Assembly: GCA_002050125.1 (NCBI GenBank)
Contig: MWTA01000029.1
Span: forward strand, 1 to 57,541
DNA length: 57,541 bases
Source: Anaerolineae bacterium UTCFX2
GTDB lineage: Bacteria; Chloroflexota; Anaerolineae; Anaerolineales; UBA4823
Direction of reading: 5' to 3'
The notes below the pieces were generated by a model that saw only the letters and a program-made list of their open reading frames with translations, made no database searches and had not been told where the DNA came from. A program made the translations under genes and the position numbers. The stretch's first letter is position 1, and each line of letters starts with the position of its first letter. This document shows positions 7,936 through 17,380 of the stretch, piece after piece.

Positions 7936-7980
7936 CCGCGCAGGGCGGGGTGTAGAGAATTGTTGCCCGACCTTAAATAA

Positions 7981-8018
7981 AAACTGCGCCGGGGAGCAGG
8001 CTCCGTCCGGCGCAGTTT
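7981..8018. terminator. Bidirectional Rho-independent terminator
   Basis: AAACTGCGCCGG (7981-7992) pairs perfectly with CCGGCGCAGTTT (8007-8018). The loop holds a further small stem (GGAG with CTCC). A-runs precede and T-runs follow on both strands, so it can end the plus-strand YtxH gene and the minus-strand metallopeptidase gene stopping at 8038. Confidence 0.9.
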
Positions 8019-8037
8019 TCGTTGTCAAACTTATATT

Positions 8038-10158
8038 TCAGCGTGGAACAACGCTGAGCGAGTAAGGGGACTGCTGGCGCGTGAAACGGGTGGCGCCTGA
8101 GACTACCAGGATCACCTCGTTCACATCGCCGCCGATCTCAATCGGTATCTGCAGCTGGTTGTCCGCCGGGACTGACAGGATTTCGACCGTGGTATCTTTG
8201 CCGCGGCGGATGAGCGCCAGGCGGTAGGTTTGAGCGAGCTGGTTCTGGATGCGCACAAAACCTTCCGCCTCCCAGGCGGGGTCGGACGCCTCAAAATCAT
8301 CGAAAAAGCCAATTTGGGGGATCGAGAGATCGTCGAGTAAGAAACCTTCGCCATTGACGGCGGCATCGGTTACATATTCGAAACGAAGCTGTACCTGCTT
8401 TCCGGCAAACTGCGAGAGGTCGACTTCTTCCTGGATCCAGCGCGGTCCTCCGCCGCTCTCGCCGTTGTATGCCCAGCCATAGCTGTTGCCGGAGGGATCT
8501 TCGACAGTCCCTGAAGGGGTGGTCAGGATCTGCCAGGTCTTGCCGTCGGTGGAGGCGGTCAGGTACAGGTAGTCGTAGTCCTGCTCTATGTCATACCAGG
8601 TCCAATAGCTGAGCGTCAGCGCGCCGCTGTAATCGCTGAAATCGAACGTGCGGGAGAGGGTCATGTGGGATTCATCGCCGCGGTTGGAATAATAGGCATA
8701 ATTGCCCGAGTATGGATCTGCCGGTAAGACGTTCACTTCAGACGCCCCCTCGAACTGGATCAGGTTTGCGCCCTTGCAGGTGATTTGGATGTAATTCACG
8801 CCGTATTGGTGAACGATAGGCGCATCCAGTTCGGTGGGGCAGCGGGATATTGTGTACGAAGGCTGCTCGATTCGGGGCGCGGAAGGATAGTTCTTGTAGA
8901 TATACCGCCCATCGCCAACCCGTTTGTCCTGGATAAAGTTGGCGATGGTCCAATCGACGAATAAATCATCCGCGCCAATCAGATTGCCGGTGAGCGGATC
9001 GCGGATATCTAAGCCTTCCAGGACGTTGTCGATGCTCACCAAGCCGTTTGCGGGGTCGGCGACGAGCGCCTTGGTGGCTTCTTCGCCAAAACGATCCAGG
9101 AAATAAGCCATATACAGGAACGCCGCGCCGTAATGACTGGCGCTGGAAGTGGCATTGCTGGGCCAATCGTTGAGCTGCAGATCCGGGTTAGCGGCGTAGA
9201 GCCAGTCGTGACCGCCGATAGAGTACCCGTTTAGAAAAGCTGCCAGGTCTGCGGCGCCTTCGTTCAACCAGGTTTCCTCGTTGCGGTCGCGGTACCAGTG
9301 GATCATGTGCTGGAATTCGTGCGCCAGCACGCTGTAGGCGAATTGCTCATCGAAGCGCACGTGATCGGCGCTTAGCAGGAACATTTCATGACCGTTGGTG
9401 TATTCGCGCACGCCTGGCAGATATTCGTCAGCCGAGGAGAAATAGCCCGCCACCGATCCGCCCAAACCTCTGGCATACAGGATGAACAGGTGCGGGTCGG
9501 CGTCCACGCCGGGGGTCCACTCGCTGCCGAAGAACTCGCGGTTGGTTGGGTAAATTTCGTTTTCGAAGGTCTCCGCCAGGGCTTTGAGGTGGTTTTTGTT
9601 ATATTGCACACCGTTCTGGATCCAAAAATAGACGTGGTCGGTGACGAATTGCAGGGTGGCAGCCACCTCGGTGTTCTGATTGGTGTCCGAGTCGGTGACC
9701 CAGAAAGTTTCCCGATCCCCCACCCGATAGAGCTTGACCGGAAATTCCAGTTGGGTTGGCAGATTCTGTTTGCCCTCCAGCCGCTCAGCCAACTCGATGG
9801 GGTCGTTGACCGGAACGATCGTTGTTTCGAGCGTGTCGAGGGTCTCGGCAAGGTTTCCAGGGAGCGGCGCCGGGGCGGGCAGGACCGGACCCGGTTCGGC
9901 GGGCGCCGGCTCCTCCGGCGCTGATGCTGCGCTCTGCGTAGGTAGGCTGGACTCGCGCGTTGGCGGGGCGGTGGATGGACTGGCGGTTGTGGGCTGTTGC
10001 GCTGCGCGAGTGGGCTCTGAATAAGTTGGTTGAATGACAGTCCGTTGCGAAGCCGTTATAAAGGACAAGCCTGCGACCCCCAGCGCGAGACAGCAGCACA
10101 GGATCAGTATAGCTAGGAAAACCAGAATTGCGATCAAAAAAGGTTTGGAGTTTTTCAT
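8038..10158 (-). CDS. Membrane-anchored secreted metallopeptidase with immune-inhibitor-A-like C-terminal domain
   Basis: A 706-residue exported protein. Residues 8-32 form a hydrophobic anchor or signal segment. A Pro/Thr/Ser/Ala-rich linker (about 43-105) follows, then a zinc-peptidase domain with HEFQH (280-284) and the downstream glutamate of WLNEGAAD (Glu300), the gluzincin HExxH...E pattern. The C-terminal ~250 residues contain a jellyroll-like region (YWTWYDIEQDYDYLYL, GFLLDDLSIP) as in immune inhibitor A and other M6-like peptidases. It is the last gene of the minus-strand run, 42 bases after the second polymerase gene, and ends at the terminator. It may process surface or extracellular proteins. 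The family is clear, the target unknown. Confidence 0.85.
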   Translation of the reverse strand: MKNSKPFLIAILVFLAILILCCCLALGVAGLSFITASQRTVIQPTYSEPTRAAQQPTTASPSTAPPTRESSLPTQSAASAPEEPAPAEPGPVLPAPAPLPGNLAETLDTLETTIVPVNDPIELAERLEGKQNLPTQLEFPVKLYRVGDRETFWVTDSDTNQNTEVAATLQFVTDHVYFWIQNGVQYNKNHLKALAETFENEIYPTNREFFGSEWTPGVDADPHLFILYARGLGGSVAGYFSSADEYLPGVREYTNGHEMFLLSADHVRFDEQFAYSVLAHEFQHMIHWYRDRNEETWLNEGAADLAAFLNGYSIGGHDWLYAANPDLQLNDWPSNATSSASHYGAAFLYMAYFLDRFGEEATKALVADPANGLVSIDNVLEGLDIRDPLTGNLIGADDLFVDWTIANFIQDKRVGDGRYIYKNYPSAPRIEQPSYTISRCPTELDAPIVHQYGVNYIQITCKGANLIQFEGASEVNVLPADPYSGNYAYYSNRGDESHMTLSRTFDFSDYSGALTLSYWTWYDIEQDYDYLYLTASTDGKTWQILTTPSGTVEDPSGNSYGWAYNGESGGGPRWIQEEVDLSQFAGKQVQLRFEYVTDAAVNGEGFLLDDLSIPQIGFFDDFEASDPAWEAEGFVRIQNQLAQTYRLALIRRGKDTTVEILSVPADNQLQIPIEIGGDVNEVILVVSGATRFTRQQSPYSLSVVPR

Positions 10159-10200
10159 TAATCTTCTTTCAAACGGGTAAAGAACGAGATAAGGAAAGGC

Positions 10201-11730
10201 TCATGTGAGGCGCGGCTCCGTAGAGGCGCCTCCAAGCCCGGCGGCGGCAGCTATCGGATCAGCGCGGACGCCGACCGCCTCTGAGAGGGGATCGGGCAGG
10301 TGGGCGGCAGCCGTGATCAGCCCGAAAACCACCCACATGTTTGGCAAGGCGAACGAATCGAACGAAAAGATCAGGAAGGCAAACACAATCAAAGCTAGAA
10401 AAGCCGCCAGCCCCCAGTATTTCTGTTCGCTTTGAGTAGAAAACCAGAGATAAATCGCACAGCCGACGACCGCCAGGATGAAAAACAGAAAGCTGCCCGT
10501 CCCAAAGACGCCGGTTTCCGCGATCAGCCGGGCTACCAGGTTTTTCGGGGTAATCAAACGGTCGCGACCTTCCTCGGGCGTGATCTGGCGTACGATCTCT
10601 TTGTTCGTATCCCAGGGCTGGTTTGGCAGGTTGTCGTCGAAATAAAAGGCATAGTTGCCCAAGCCCACTCCGAGCCACGGGTCCTCTTCAAAGATGCGCA
10701 AGGCGGTCGTCCAATACACGAAGCGCTGCTCCACGGCAATAAACTCGAGATAGCTGCGGTTGCGGCTGCGGGCTTCGGTCCAATACCGCCATAAACGCGA
10801 GAAATAAGCGTTTTGTGAACCCGCGACAAAAACCACCGCCAGCACTATCAAGACGAACGAAGACACCTCCAGGATCCTGCGGCGTAGCGGTTTGGGAGAG
10901 GCGGGGTGGTTTTTATGGACCTGCCGGCGGTAGAGGATAAAGCCCACGACAACCAGTAAAACCAGCAGGAAAATGCCGGTGCGCGAAAAAGTGAAGATCA
11001 GCACGATCACCGACCAGACGAGCAGCCCCCATTCGACCGTCAACCGGCGCCAGCGCCACGGAAATACGCTGCGATCTTCAAGCACCGAGGCGATCAACCA
11101 GGGCAGAAGCAGGAAACAGATCTGTTCGGCGAACCATTTTGGCTCAAAGGTGAGCCCCGAGATGCGGGCAGTGAAAAGCTTGCGGGTCGAAACAAGCTGT
11201 TGCAGCGTATTCGCAATGCGATAGTAAACCGGGTGATAGTGGATCACGATTGGAATTTGCAGGCTGCCCCACAACAGCGCCAACCCCATGCCCGCATACA
11301 GCCAGCGCAGCGAGAATTTCAGATCGTCCCAGTTCTCGTGCAGCAAGACCGTCGTGAAATAGAATGAGACGCCCAGTCCAAGGGTGACCAGGTTGCGCAC
11401 CAGGCGCGAGACCGGCGTGACGCCCCGGAAAGCGTCGAGGTCGGAGGTGAACGCAAACATTGATCCAATCAAGGCGATCAGCACAAACGCCAACAGCGGC
11501 AGGAAGGTGCGCGGCAGCGGACGGCGAAACAGGCGCGGAACAATGAGCAGCACGAGCAGAACCGCCAGAGGGTAGATTGCGAGCGGGCGGACTAGCGTGC
11601 GACCGCCAATCCCCGGCGGGAAGAACGGGAAACTGGTCACCGGCAGGCTGACGAAAAACAAAATCCAGGCGAGGCGGGTCAGCGCGGTGTAAATCCGCTT
11701 CCAATTGAGGCTGCTCAAAAATCTCTCCAC
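10201..11730 (-). CDS. O-antigen ligase/polymerase-family membrane protein (copy B)
   Basis: A 509-residue polytopic protein with about ten to twelve membrane helices, of the Wzy/WaaL superfamily, which polymerises or ligates undecaprenyl-linked glycans on the outer face of the cytoplasmic membrane. The large extracytoplasmic region with GVGLGNYAFYFDDNLP and ITPEEGRDRLITPKN is shared almost motif for motif with copy A at 12730-14271. The start is placed at the GTG at 11730, which overlaps the end of the preceding chain-length-type gene by 16 bases. The frame stays open further upstream, but that part does not look like protein. It is the second half of a duplicated gene pair. Confidence 0.82.
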   Translation of the reverse strand: MERFLSSLNWKRIYTALTRLAWILFFVSLPVTSFPFFPPGIGGRTLVRPLAIYPLAVLLVLLIVPRLFRRPLPRTFLPLLAFVLIALIGSMFAFTSDLDAFRGVTPVSRLVRNLVTLGLGVSFYFTTVLLHENWDDLKFSLRWLYAGMGLALLWGSLQIPIVIHYHPVYYRIANTLQQLVSTRKLFTARISGLTFEPKWFAEQICFLLLPWLIASVLEDRSVFPWRWRRLTVEWGLLVWSVIVLIFTFSRTGIFLLVLLVVVGFILYRRQVHKNHPASPKPLRRRILEVSSFVLIVLAVVFVAGSQNAYFSRLWRYWTEARSRNRSYLEFIAVEQRFVYWTTALRIFEEDPWLGVGLGNYAFYFDDNLPNQPWDTNKEIVRQITPEEGRDRLITPKNLVARLIAETGVFGTGSFLFFILAVVGCAIYLWFSTQSEQKYWGLAAFLALIVFAFLIFSFDSFALPNMWVVFGLITAAAHLPDPLSEAVGVRADPIAAAAGLGGASTEPRLT

Positions 11731-12767
11731 GAATGTGAAATGATAATCAATTGGATTAAGAGCCAGGTTAAAACCCCGATCAAGCCGCCAACCAGAATAA
11801 AGGTCGAGCTCGGGCGGATCTGGCGGACGTTTAAGTCCTGCTTGCGCTCGATCTCGATGTTGGGCGAGAAACTGAGGCTGTCTTGCGATGCGGCGGTGAA
11901 CTGGCGGGTCAGCTCGCTCTGCCGGGTGGAGAGCTGGCTGACCTGGTCTTGCAGGGCGGCGATCTCCGTTTCGAGCAGCGGCTCGATTTGATCGATCCAA
12001 TTCAGATAGGCAGCGGGGGGCGCGTCAGCGGCGGGTTGGGCGTCCAGCAGGGCGGTCCACGCCGGCGTGAAGCTCGCCGGAGAGGAAACGAGCGCCAGCA
12101 AGCGCCAGCGCTGCTGCGGGGTTAAGGGTTCGTCCGCAAGCGCGCCGGCTTCAGACCGCCAGCCTTGCAAAGCCTGCTGGGTCGCCTGCAGGTCGTGGAT
12201 CCGCAGATCAGCCGCGAGCTTGGCGTTCTGGACGGCTTGCAGTTCCTGGTCGATCATGAAGGTTTGGCGGGCAGCTTCGACAGCCAGACCCACCTGTTCG
12301 ACGACGACCTCGCTCCAGGCTGTGGCGGCCTGGCGGGCGCGCTGCTTGATAGGGTGGTTGGCGATCAAGTCCCAGTTGCCGGTCGAGCGCCATTCCGAGT
12401 CCAGCATACGCCGGAACTGGTCCTGGTTGACCGAATTCCAATAGGGATCCAGGGCGCGCAGCCGCTCGAGCGCCGGCTGGACAAAGCGATCCAGATAAAT
12501 GGCGGCTTCAAGCTGCGACATCTGCCAGTAGTGATAATTGTCCAGGTTAGAGTATTTCGGATTGGCGAGCGCTTTGAAGATTGTGTCCGAGTACATCCGG
12601 TAAGGATTGAGAGCGATGTAGATGCGGCTGTCGGCGCGGTAATGGGTGGGCCAGACGAAGGACAACCCCCATCCCAATAGAGCGCCGAGAGCCAGCGCTG
12701 CCAGCATGGCTGACCAGCGGTGAAACAGCTTATAGAGTTCGTCGCGCAAGTTCCAATGTCGAATCAT
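11715..12767 (-). CDS. Wzz-like chain-length/co-polymerase protein (copy B)
   Basis: A 350-residue protein with an N-terminal membrane helix (AMLAALALGALLGWGLSFVW), a periplasm- or exterior-facing helical region rich in predicted coiled coil (about 120-300), and a C-terminal helix (FILVGGLIGVLTWLLIQLII). This two-helix topology is that of polysaccharide co-polymerases (Wzz family), which set glycan chain length with the polymerase. The motif WPTHYRADSRIYIALNPY after helix 1 matches copy A (WPTPHRATRELFVGLNVY). No kinase domain is present. It overlaps the upstream polymerase copy A by 38 bases and the downstream copy B by 16. Confidence 0.75.
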   Translation of the reverse strand: MIRHWNLRDELYKLFHRWSAMLAALALGALLGWGLSFVWPTHYRADSRIYIALNPYRMYSDTIFKALANPKYSNLDNYHYWQMSQLEAAIYLDRFVQPALERLRALDPYWNSVNQDQFRRMLDSEWRSTGNWDLIANHPIKQRARQAATAWSEVVVEQVGLAVEAARQTFMIDQELQAVQNAKLAADLRIHDLQATQQALQGWRSEAGALADEPLTPQQRWRLLALVSSPASFTPAWTALLDAQPAADAPPAAYLNWIDQIEPLLETEIAALQDQVSQLSTRQSELTRQFTAASQDSLSFSPNIEIERKQDLNVRQIRPSSTFILVGGLIGVLTWLLIQLIIISHSWRDF

Positions 12768-14271
12768 AAGAGTCTTCTTGAGTTTTAGCTTGAAGGGTGG
12801 GTGAGGCGGCGGCTTCCCGGGCGGCTAAATGCGCGGCGGCGGTGATGAAGCCGAGCAGAATCCAGATATCGGGGATGACGAAGGAGTCAAATGAAAGGGC
12901 GGATAAGCCAAACGCGGTCAGCCCGCACAGGCTGGCTGTGCCCCAATATTTCCATTCCTTATCTGGCGAAAGCCAAAGGTAAAGGGCATAGCCCAGGTTA
13001 ATGATGATGAAGACGGTGAACAGGATCCAACCGATGATCCCCGTTTCGGCGAGCAGGCGCAGGAAGAAATTCTTGGAGGTGATCAGCCGGTCGCGCCCGA
13101 GCTCAGGCGTGATCATTAGAAGCACTTCGGTCACATCAGAGATTGGGCGATAGGGCAGCATCTCTTCGAAGTAGAAAGCGTAATTCCCCAACCCAACCCC
13201 CAGCAGAGGGTAAGCCTGGTAGATGTTGAAAGCGGCTTCGGCATAAGTCACCCGGGCGTCCATGCCCAGATGACTCATATAACCCATAAACGTTGCGCCT
13301 GGGCTGTTCCAATAGCTCCAAATGCGGGCAAAAAATGGGTTGCGCCTGCCGACCAGGTAAATCGGGGTGAAAATGATCACCAGAATCATCAAGATCCACA
13401 AGGCGTTCCTGAATCCGCGCTTCAGGTTGACGCGCTCCAGGACAAGGCGAAAAGCGCCGTTGTGAAACGAGTTGCGCGGATGGAACAGCGCAAACCCGAT
13501 CAGGACCACCAGGATCAAGTTCATCAGCCCGGCGCGCGAGTAGGTGAACGGCAGCAGGATCACCGCCCAACCCAGAAGCAGCCATTCGATCGTCAGGCGG
13601 CGCCAGCGCCAGCGAAAGACGGTGGTGTTGTTCATGATCGCCGCCAGCGTGTACGGCAGCAGCAGCAGGATGATCTGCTCGGCGAACCAGTGCGGTTCGT
13701 AGGTCATGCCCGAGATGCGGTCATACAGCAAGCGCCGGATGGACACCCGGCTCTGCAGACGGGTCAGAAACTCGAAGTATTGGGAGGTCGGAGAAATGAG
13801 GTAGTACGCCTGGAGCGATCCCCACGCCATCGCAATGGCAATGCCGGCGTAGATCCAGCGCAGGGAAAAGCGCAGATCGGCGCGGTTCTCAGGGAGCAGC
13901 GCGATTGCCAGGAAAAAGGCGCAGCCGATGGCTAGAGTGAACAAACCGCGCAAAACGCGCGATTCGACCGAAATCCCCAGGGCAGGTTCAATGCCGCGCA
14001 AGAGCGAGATCACCGAGGAAACCAGGGCGACTAGCGCGAACAAGAATAAAACCAGCAGATTTTTCGGCAGCGGTTTGCGGACCAGGCGCGGCAGAACCGA
14101 AAAAGGGATCAGAACGAGGAGCGGGTACAGTGAGAGAGGGCGCACGAGCGCTTCACCGCCGATGGCGCGCGGGAAGTAGGGGAAGCTGGTGACCGGCAAG
14201 GCAACCAGCAAGCCAGCCCAGGCAACTCTCTCGATGAGTTTTCCAACGGAGCGGAGCTGGTCCGATCTCAC
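12730..14271 (-). CDS. O-antigen ligase/polymerase-family membrane protein (copy A)
   Basis: A 513-residue polytopic Wzy/WaaL-type protein, paralogous to copy B throughout: LPVTSFPYFPRAIGG, LRFSLRWIYAG, EPHWFAEQI, RWRWRRLTIEW and GVGLGNYAFYFEEMLP all have close counterparts. The start is taken as the GTG at 14271, which overlaps the stop of the preceding gene as GTGA and has AAAGGAAG just upstream. It should act with the Wzz-like protein encoded directly before it. Polymerase or ligase activity cannot be separated by sequence alone. Confidence 0.82.
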   Translation of the reverse strand: MRSDQLRSVGKLIERVAWAGLLVALPVTSFPYFPRAIGGEALVRPLSLYPLLVLIPFSVLPRLVRKPLPKNLLVLFLFALVALVSSVISLLRGIEPALGISVESRVLRGLFTLAIGCAFFLAIALLPENRADLRFSLRWIYAGIAIAMAWGSLQAYYLISPTSQYFEFLTRLQSRVSIRRLLYDRISGMTYEPHWFAEQIILLLLPYTLAAIMNNTTVFRWRWRRLTIEWLLLGWAVILLPFTYSRAGLMNLILVVLIGFALFHPRNSFHNGAFRLVLERVNLKRGFRNALWILMILVIIFTPIYLVGRRNPFFARIWSYWNSPGATFMGYMSHLGMDARVTYAEAAFNIYQAYPLLGVGLGNYAFYFEEMLPYRPISDVTEVLLMITPELGRDRLITSKNFFLRLLAETGIIGWILFTVFIIINLGYALYLWLSPDKEWKYWGTASLCGLTAFGLSALSFDSFVIPDIWILLGFITAAAHLAAREAAASPTLQAKTQEDSYDSTLELARRTL

Positions 14272-15329
14272 GCGCTTCCTTTCAGGCTGACGCCCCCCAG
14301 CCAGAAAGCAAACCAAACGACCAGACCCAGCAGGCTGCCTGCCAGCATCAGCGTTCCGGTTGGGCGGACCACAGACTGCTGCAAGCGCGTTTCGGAGATT
14401 TTGTCTACGTCGAGGGTGGCTGAAAGCCCCAGGCTCTCCTGGGAGGCTTGAGCAAACTGCGCGGCGGCTTCTTGCTGCTGCTCATCGAGTTGGCGGATCT
14501 GCTCTTCCAGGCCCAGAATTTCGGCTTCGACCAGCGGGGTCGCCTGCATCAGCCAATCGCGATAGACCCCGGTAGAAGAGGCGTGGGGAGGAAAGGCGTC
14601 TAGCAGCGCCTTCCAGGCTGGACCGAGATCGAGCCGGCCCAACTGGCGCCATAGTTTCCAATGCTCGTTCTGGTCCAGCGGGGCGTCGGCAGCCAGGGCT
14701 TCCAGGTCGCGCAGCGTGCGCTGCATGGTTTCCTGCGCTTGGCGCAAGCGCTCGATCCGTGAATGGTAGGCGAGGCGTTGTTGAGCCATCGCTTTTAGCT
14801 GAAGGTCGATAACCATGGCGCGCTGCGAAGCCAGTACGGCAGTATGCACCCGTTCCACAACTACAGCCTCCCAGGCGATTACCGCTTGTTCGGCGCGCTG
14901 CGGGTCCGTGTTTTCAGCTACCAGGCGCCACTTACCGGCGTTGCGCCAGTAGACATCGAGCGAATCAGCCAGGGCTGTGCGGTCTACGCCCTCCCAGTAA
15001 GGATCAAGCGTGCGCAGCCGCGTCAGGGTTGCGTCGATCACTTCATCTTTGAGAATCAGGGTGTTCAGGCTAGCCATTTGCCAGTTTTTAAAGTCGTTGG
15101 CGTTGACAATCTCGATGCCGGCGTATTCCGTGCGGTTTTGACCTTCGAGCGAGTTATAAACGTTCAGACCAACGAAAAGCTCGCGCGTGGCGCGGTGGGG
15201 CGTGGGCCAGATCAGCGAGACGCCCCAGCCGAGCAGGCTGCCAAGAAGGCAAAACAGCGCCATCCAGGGCCAGCTCCGGGTGGCGTATAAAATCTCATCA
15301 GGCAATGACCAATCTACTGCTCTGTTCAA
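14268..15329 (-). CDS. Wzz-like chain-length/co-polymerase protein (copy A)
   Basis: A 353-residue protein with terminal membrane helices (FCLLGSLLGWGVSLIW and MLAGSLLGLVVWFAFWL) enclosing a long helical extracytoplasmic region with coiled-coil character. Topology and motifs match copy B. The start appears to be a TTG at 15329 with AAGG four bases upstream; no ATG is available nearby. It is the first gene after the WecA-like transferase and shares a GTGA junction with the polymerase gene, so the pair is translationally coupled. Confidence 0.72.
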   Translation of the reverse strand: MNRAVDWSLPDEILYATRSWPWMALFCLLGSLLGWGVSLIWPTPHRATRELFVGLNVYNSLEGQNRTEYAGIEIVNANDFKNWQMASLNTLILKDEVIDATLTRLRTLDPYWEGVDRTALADSLDVYWRNAGKWRLVAENTDPQRAEQAVIAWEAVVVERVHTAVLASQRAMVIDLQLKAMAQQRLAYHSRIERLRQAQETMQRTLRDLEALAADAPLDQNEHWKLWRQLGRLDLGPAWKALLDAFPPHASSTGVYRDWLMQATPLVEAEILGLEEQIRQLDEQQQEAAAQFAQASQESLGLSATLDVDKISETRLQQSVVRPTGTLMLAGSLLGLVVWFAFWLGGVSLKGSA

Positions 15330-15355
15330 AACGCCTTATTTTCAAATTCAGAGAA

Positions 15356-16417
15356 TTATACCCAATTTGAGCGGCGGTCGAGGAAGCACAGGGTGAGTAT
15401 TCCAAGCGCAAGCAGGCTGAAGAAGATCAGGTTGGCGATCAGGGGAGGTTGGACCAGGCAGATAAACGCCAGGCAGCCAAGCGCCAACGAGACGCCATGT
15501 AAGACCAGCACCGCCCGATTGGAGTGCAAGCCCAGCCGCAGCAAACGGTGGTAAGTGTGGTCGAGCGCGGCGGTGTAGACTGGGCGGCCTCGCCGCAGAC
15601 GCGAGATCACCACCAGCGAGGCGTCAAAGATCGGCACGCTGAGCAGTATGATCGGCACAAACCAGGAGGAAGCCTGATCCGCGTTCTGGGGAGCGTATAG
15701 AATGGCTAGAACTGCCAGCAAAAACCCCAGAAGCTGCGCCCCGGAGTCGCCTAGAAAAAGTATGGCGGGATACGCGTTGAAGAAATAGAGCCCCAGACAG
15801 GCGCCGATCAAGATGGTGCTGTATTGCGCCAGCCAGAACTGACCCGAATCCAGCGTCACGAGCATAAAAAAACTGGCTGCCATACCCCCAATCCCAATTG
15901 CCAGACCGTCCATGCTGTCCACAAAATTGAACGCGTTGGTCATCCCCACGACCCACAGCACGGTGACGAACCAATCGAGATACAGGTAAATCCCTCCGGA
16001 GGTGTAGAAAAACACCTCCGCGAGGGTCTCGAAAACCTGGATATAGACGCCAAGCGCGATGAGCAGCCCGGCTGCAATGATTTGACCTACCAGTTTTAGA
16101 AGAGGCGTGATCGGTTTGAAGTCGTCCCAGAGACCGAAAAAGAAGACGGGCAGCGCCGCGATCAGGCTGGCGCGCAGTTCGGGGTGGTTGAAAACGCCGA
16201 ACACCCAGCCGCCGCACAAAATGGTGAGCAGCAGCGCGGCGCCCCCCGCAATTGGGATCGGTCGGTCGTGTTGTTTGTGCGGCGCGCTGCCGGGCCGGTC
16301 GAACAGACTGAACTGGCGGACGAGCTTGATCCCGATCCAGGACATAATCGTCGAGATCACCAATGAAACCAGCAGATATTCGAAAATGAAGAAAATGCTC
16401 TCAGTGTTGGTGTACAT
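15356..16417 (-). CDS. Undecaprenyl-phosphate sugar-1-phosphate transferase (WecA/TagO/MraY-like)
   Basis: A 353-residue protein with about ten or eleven membrane helices that starts glycan synthesis by moving a HexNAc-1-phosphate from a UDP-sugar to undecaprenyl phosphate. Signature blocks are KQHDRPIPIAGG near the N-terminus, FFGLWDDFKP, NAFNFVDSMDGLA with its catalytic aspartates, FLGDSGAQLLGF, and DHTYHRLLRLG, the equivalent of the family's histidine motif. The ATG at 16417 is used; a TTG at 16438 is possible, and neither has a strong ribosome-binding site. This gene identifies the pathway as undecaprenyl-linked. Confidence 0.9.
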   Translation of the reverse strand: MYTNTESIFFIFEYLLVSLVISTIMSWIGIKLVRQFSLFDRPGSAPHKQHDRPIPIAGGAALLLTILCGGWVFGVFNHPELRASLIAALPVFFFGLWDDFKPITPLLKLVGQIIAAGLLIALGVYIQVFETLAEVFFYTSGGIYLYLDWFVTVLWVVGMTNAFNFVDSMDGLAIGIGGMAASFFMLVTLDSGQFWLAQYSTILIGACLGLYFFNAYPAILFLGDSGAQLLGFLLAVLAILYAPQNADQASSWFVPIILLSVPIFDASLVVISRLRRGRPVYTAALDHTYHRLLRLGLHSNRAVLVLHGVSLALGCLAFICLVQPPLIANLIFFSLLALGILTLCFLDRRSNWV

Positions 16418-16465
16418 AGACTGTGCGCAGATCGTCAATCAGCGTTTTATCGAGGTCGTTTGGCG

Positions 16466-17380
16466 TCATCGTTTGCGCGTTCCAAACGATTCGCCTTTGA
16501 AGAAATTGACCATCAAAGCCAGACACAACTTGAGCAGCATCGCCAGATAGTATAACCAATTGAATAAAAAGAAATAGCGTTTTGCAAGATGTTTGCGATA
16601 GTAGTGAAAATAGGATTTATGCCAGGCAATGATCGAGCGGTAGGGTTCGACGCGTGACCCTCCCAGCCCCCCGTAATGAATGATCTGAGATTCGGGGTAA
16701 TAAACCACATCCCAGCCGGCTGTGCGCGCTCGGTAGCAGAAATCTGCGTCTTCCTGGTACGCAAAGAATTTCTCATCCAGATAGCCTATCTGGTCGATTA
16801 GTTCACGCCGCATCAACATGCACGAACCGGATACACCGGCGACGCTGTGAACCTGTCCGTCGTTGATGTAGTTCATTTGATACTGTCCAAACAGGCGGCT
16901 CTTTGGAAAAAGTTCGGAGAGCCCCAAGAAATAGGTCACAACCGCCCAGGGGGTAGGTTCGCCTCTCCGGCAGGATTTTTGGACAGTCCGATCGCGGTTA
17001 AGCACCTTAGGTCCGCAGATTCCCACTTCGGGGTGGCTGTCCATGTATTGAACCAGTTGATCCAGCGCCTGGGGCAGGATGATGGTGTCGGGGTTAAGCT
17101 GTAAAAGATACACGCCGCGCGCCTGTCTGAGCGCCTGGTTCATGGGGACGGTGTAGCCGAGGTTGGTGGGGTTGCAAATGAAATGAACCTGGGGAAATTC
17201 CTGCTGGAGCATTCCGCTGACGTCATCCTTCGAGCCGTTGTCTACCACGATCGCCTCGAAAGAGATGTGGGTGCTGGCATACAGCGAGCGCAGGCATTCC
17301 CGGAGCACGTCTTTGGCTTCGTATGTGACAATGCACACCGAGAGCCGCGGTTTAAGGGTGTCCTCAGCCGAGTGATTCAT
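16466..17380 (-). CDS. GT2 glycosyltransferase, rhamnosyltransferase-like
   Basis: A 304-residue family 2 glycosyltransferase. The nucleotide-binding start (LSVCIVTYEAKDVL), VVDNGSKDD, LLQLNPDTIIL (the DxD-equivalent NPD) and the acceptor block YQEDADFCYRARTAGW are typical of WbbL-type rhamnosyltransferases. A membrane-associating hydrophobic C-terminus (FLFNWLYYLAMLLKLCLALMV) follows. It overlaps the upstream GT4 gene by 17 bases. The complete rfb set in the same locus supplies dTDP-rhamnose, which fits but does not prove donor choice. Confidence 0.88.
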   Translation of the reverse strand: MNHSAEDTLKPRLSVCIVTYEAKDVLRECLRSLYASTHISFEAIVVDNGSKDDVSGMLQQEFPQVHFICNPTNLGYTVPMNQALRQARGVYLLQLNPDTIILPQALDQLVQYMDSHPEVGICGPKVLNRDRTVQKSCRRGEPTPWAVVTYFLGLSELFPKSRLFGQYQMNYINDGQVHSVAGVSGSCMLMRRELIDQIGYLDEKFFAYQEDADFCYRARTAGWDVVYYPESQIIHYGGLGGSRVEPYRSIIAWHKSYFHYYRKHLAKRYFFLFNWLYYLAMLLKLCLALMVNFFKGESFGTRKR

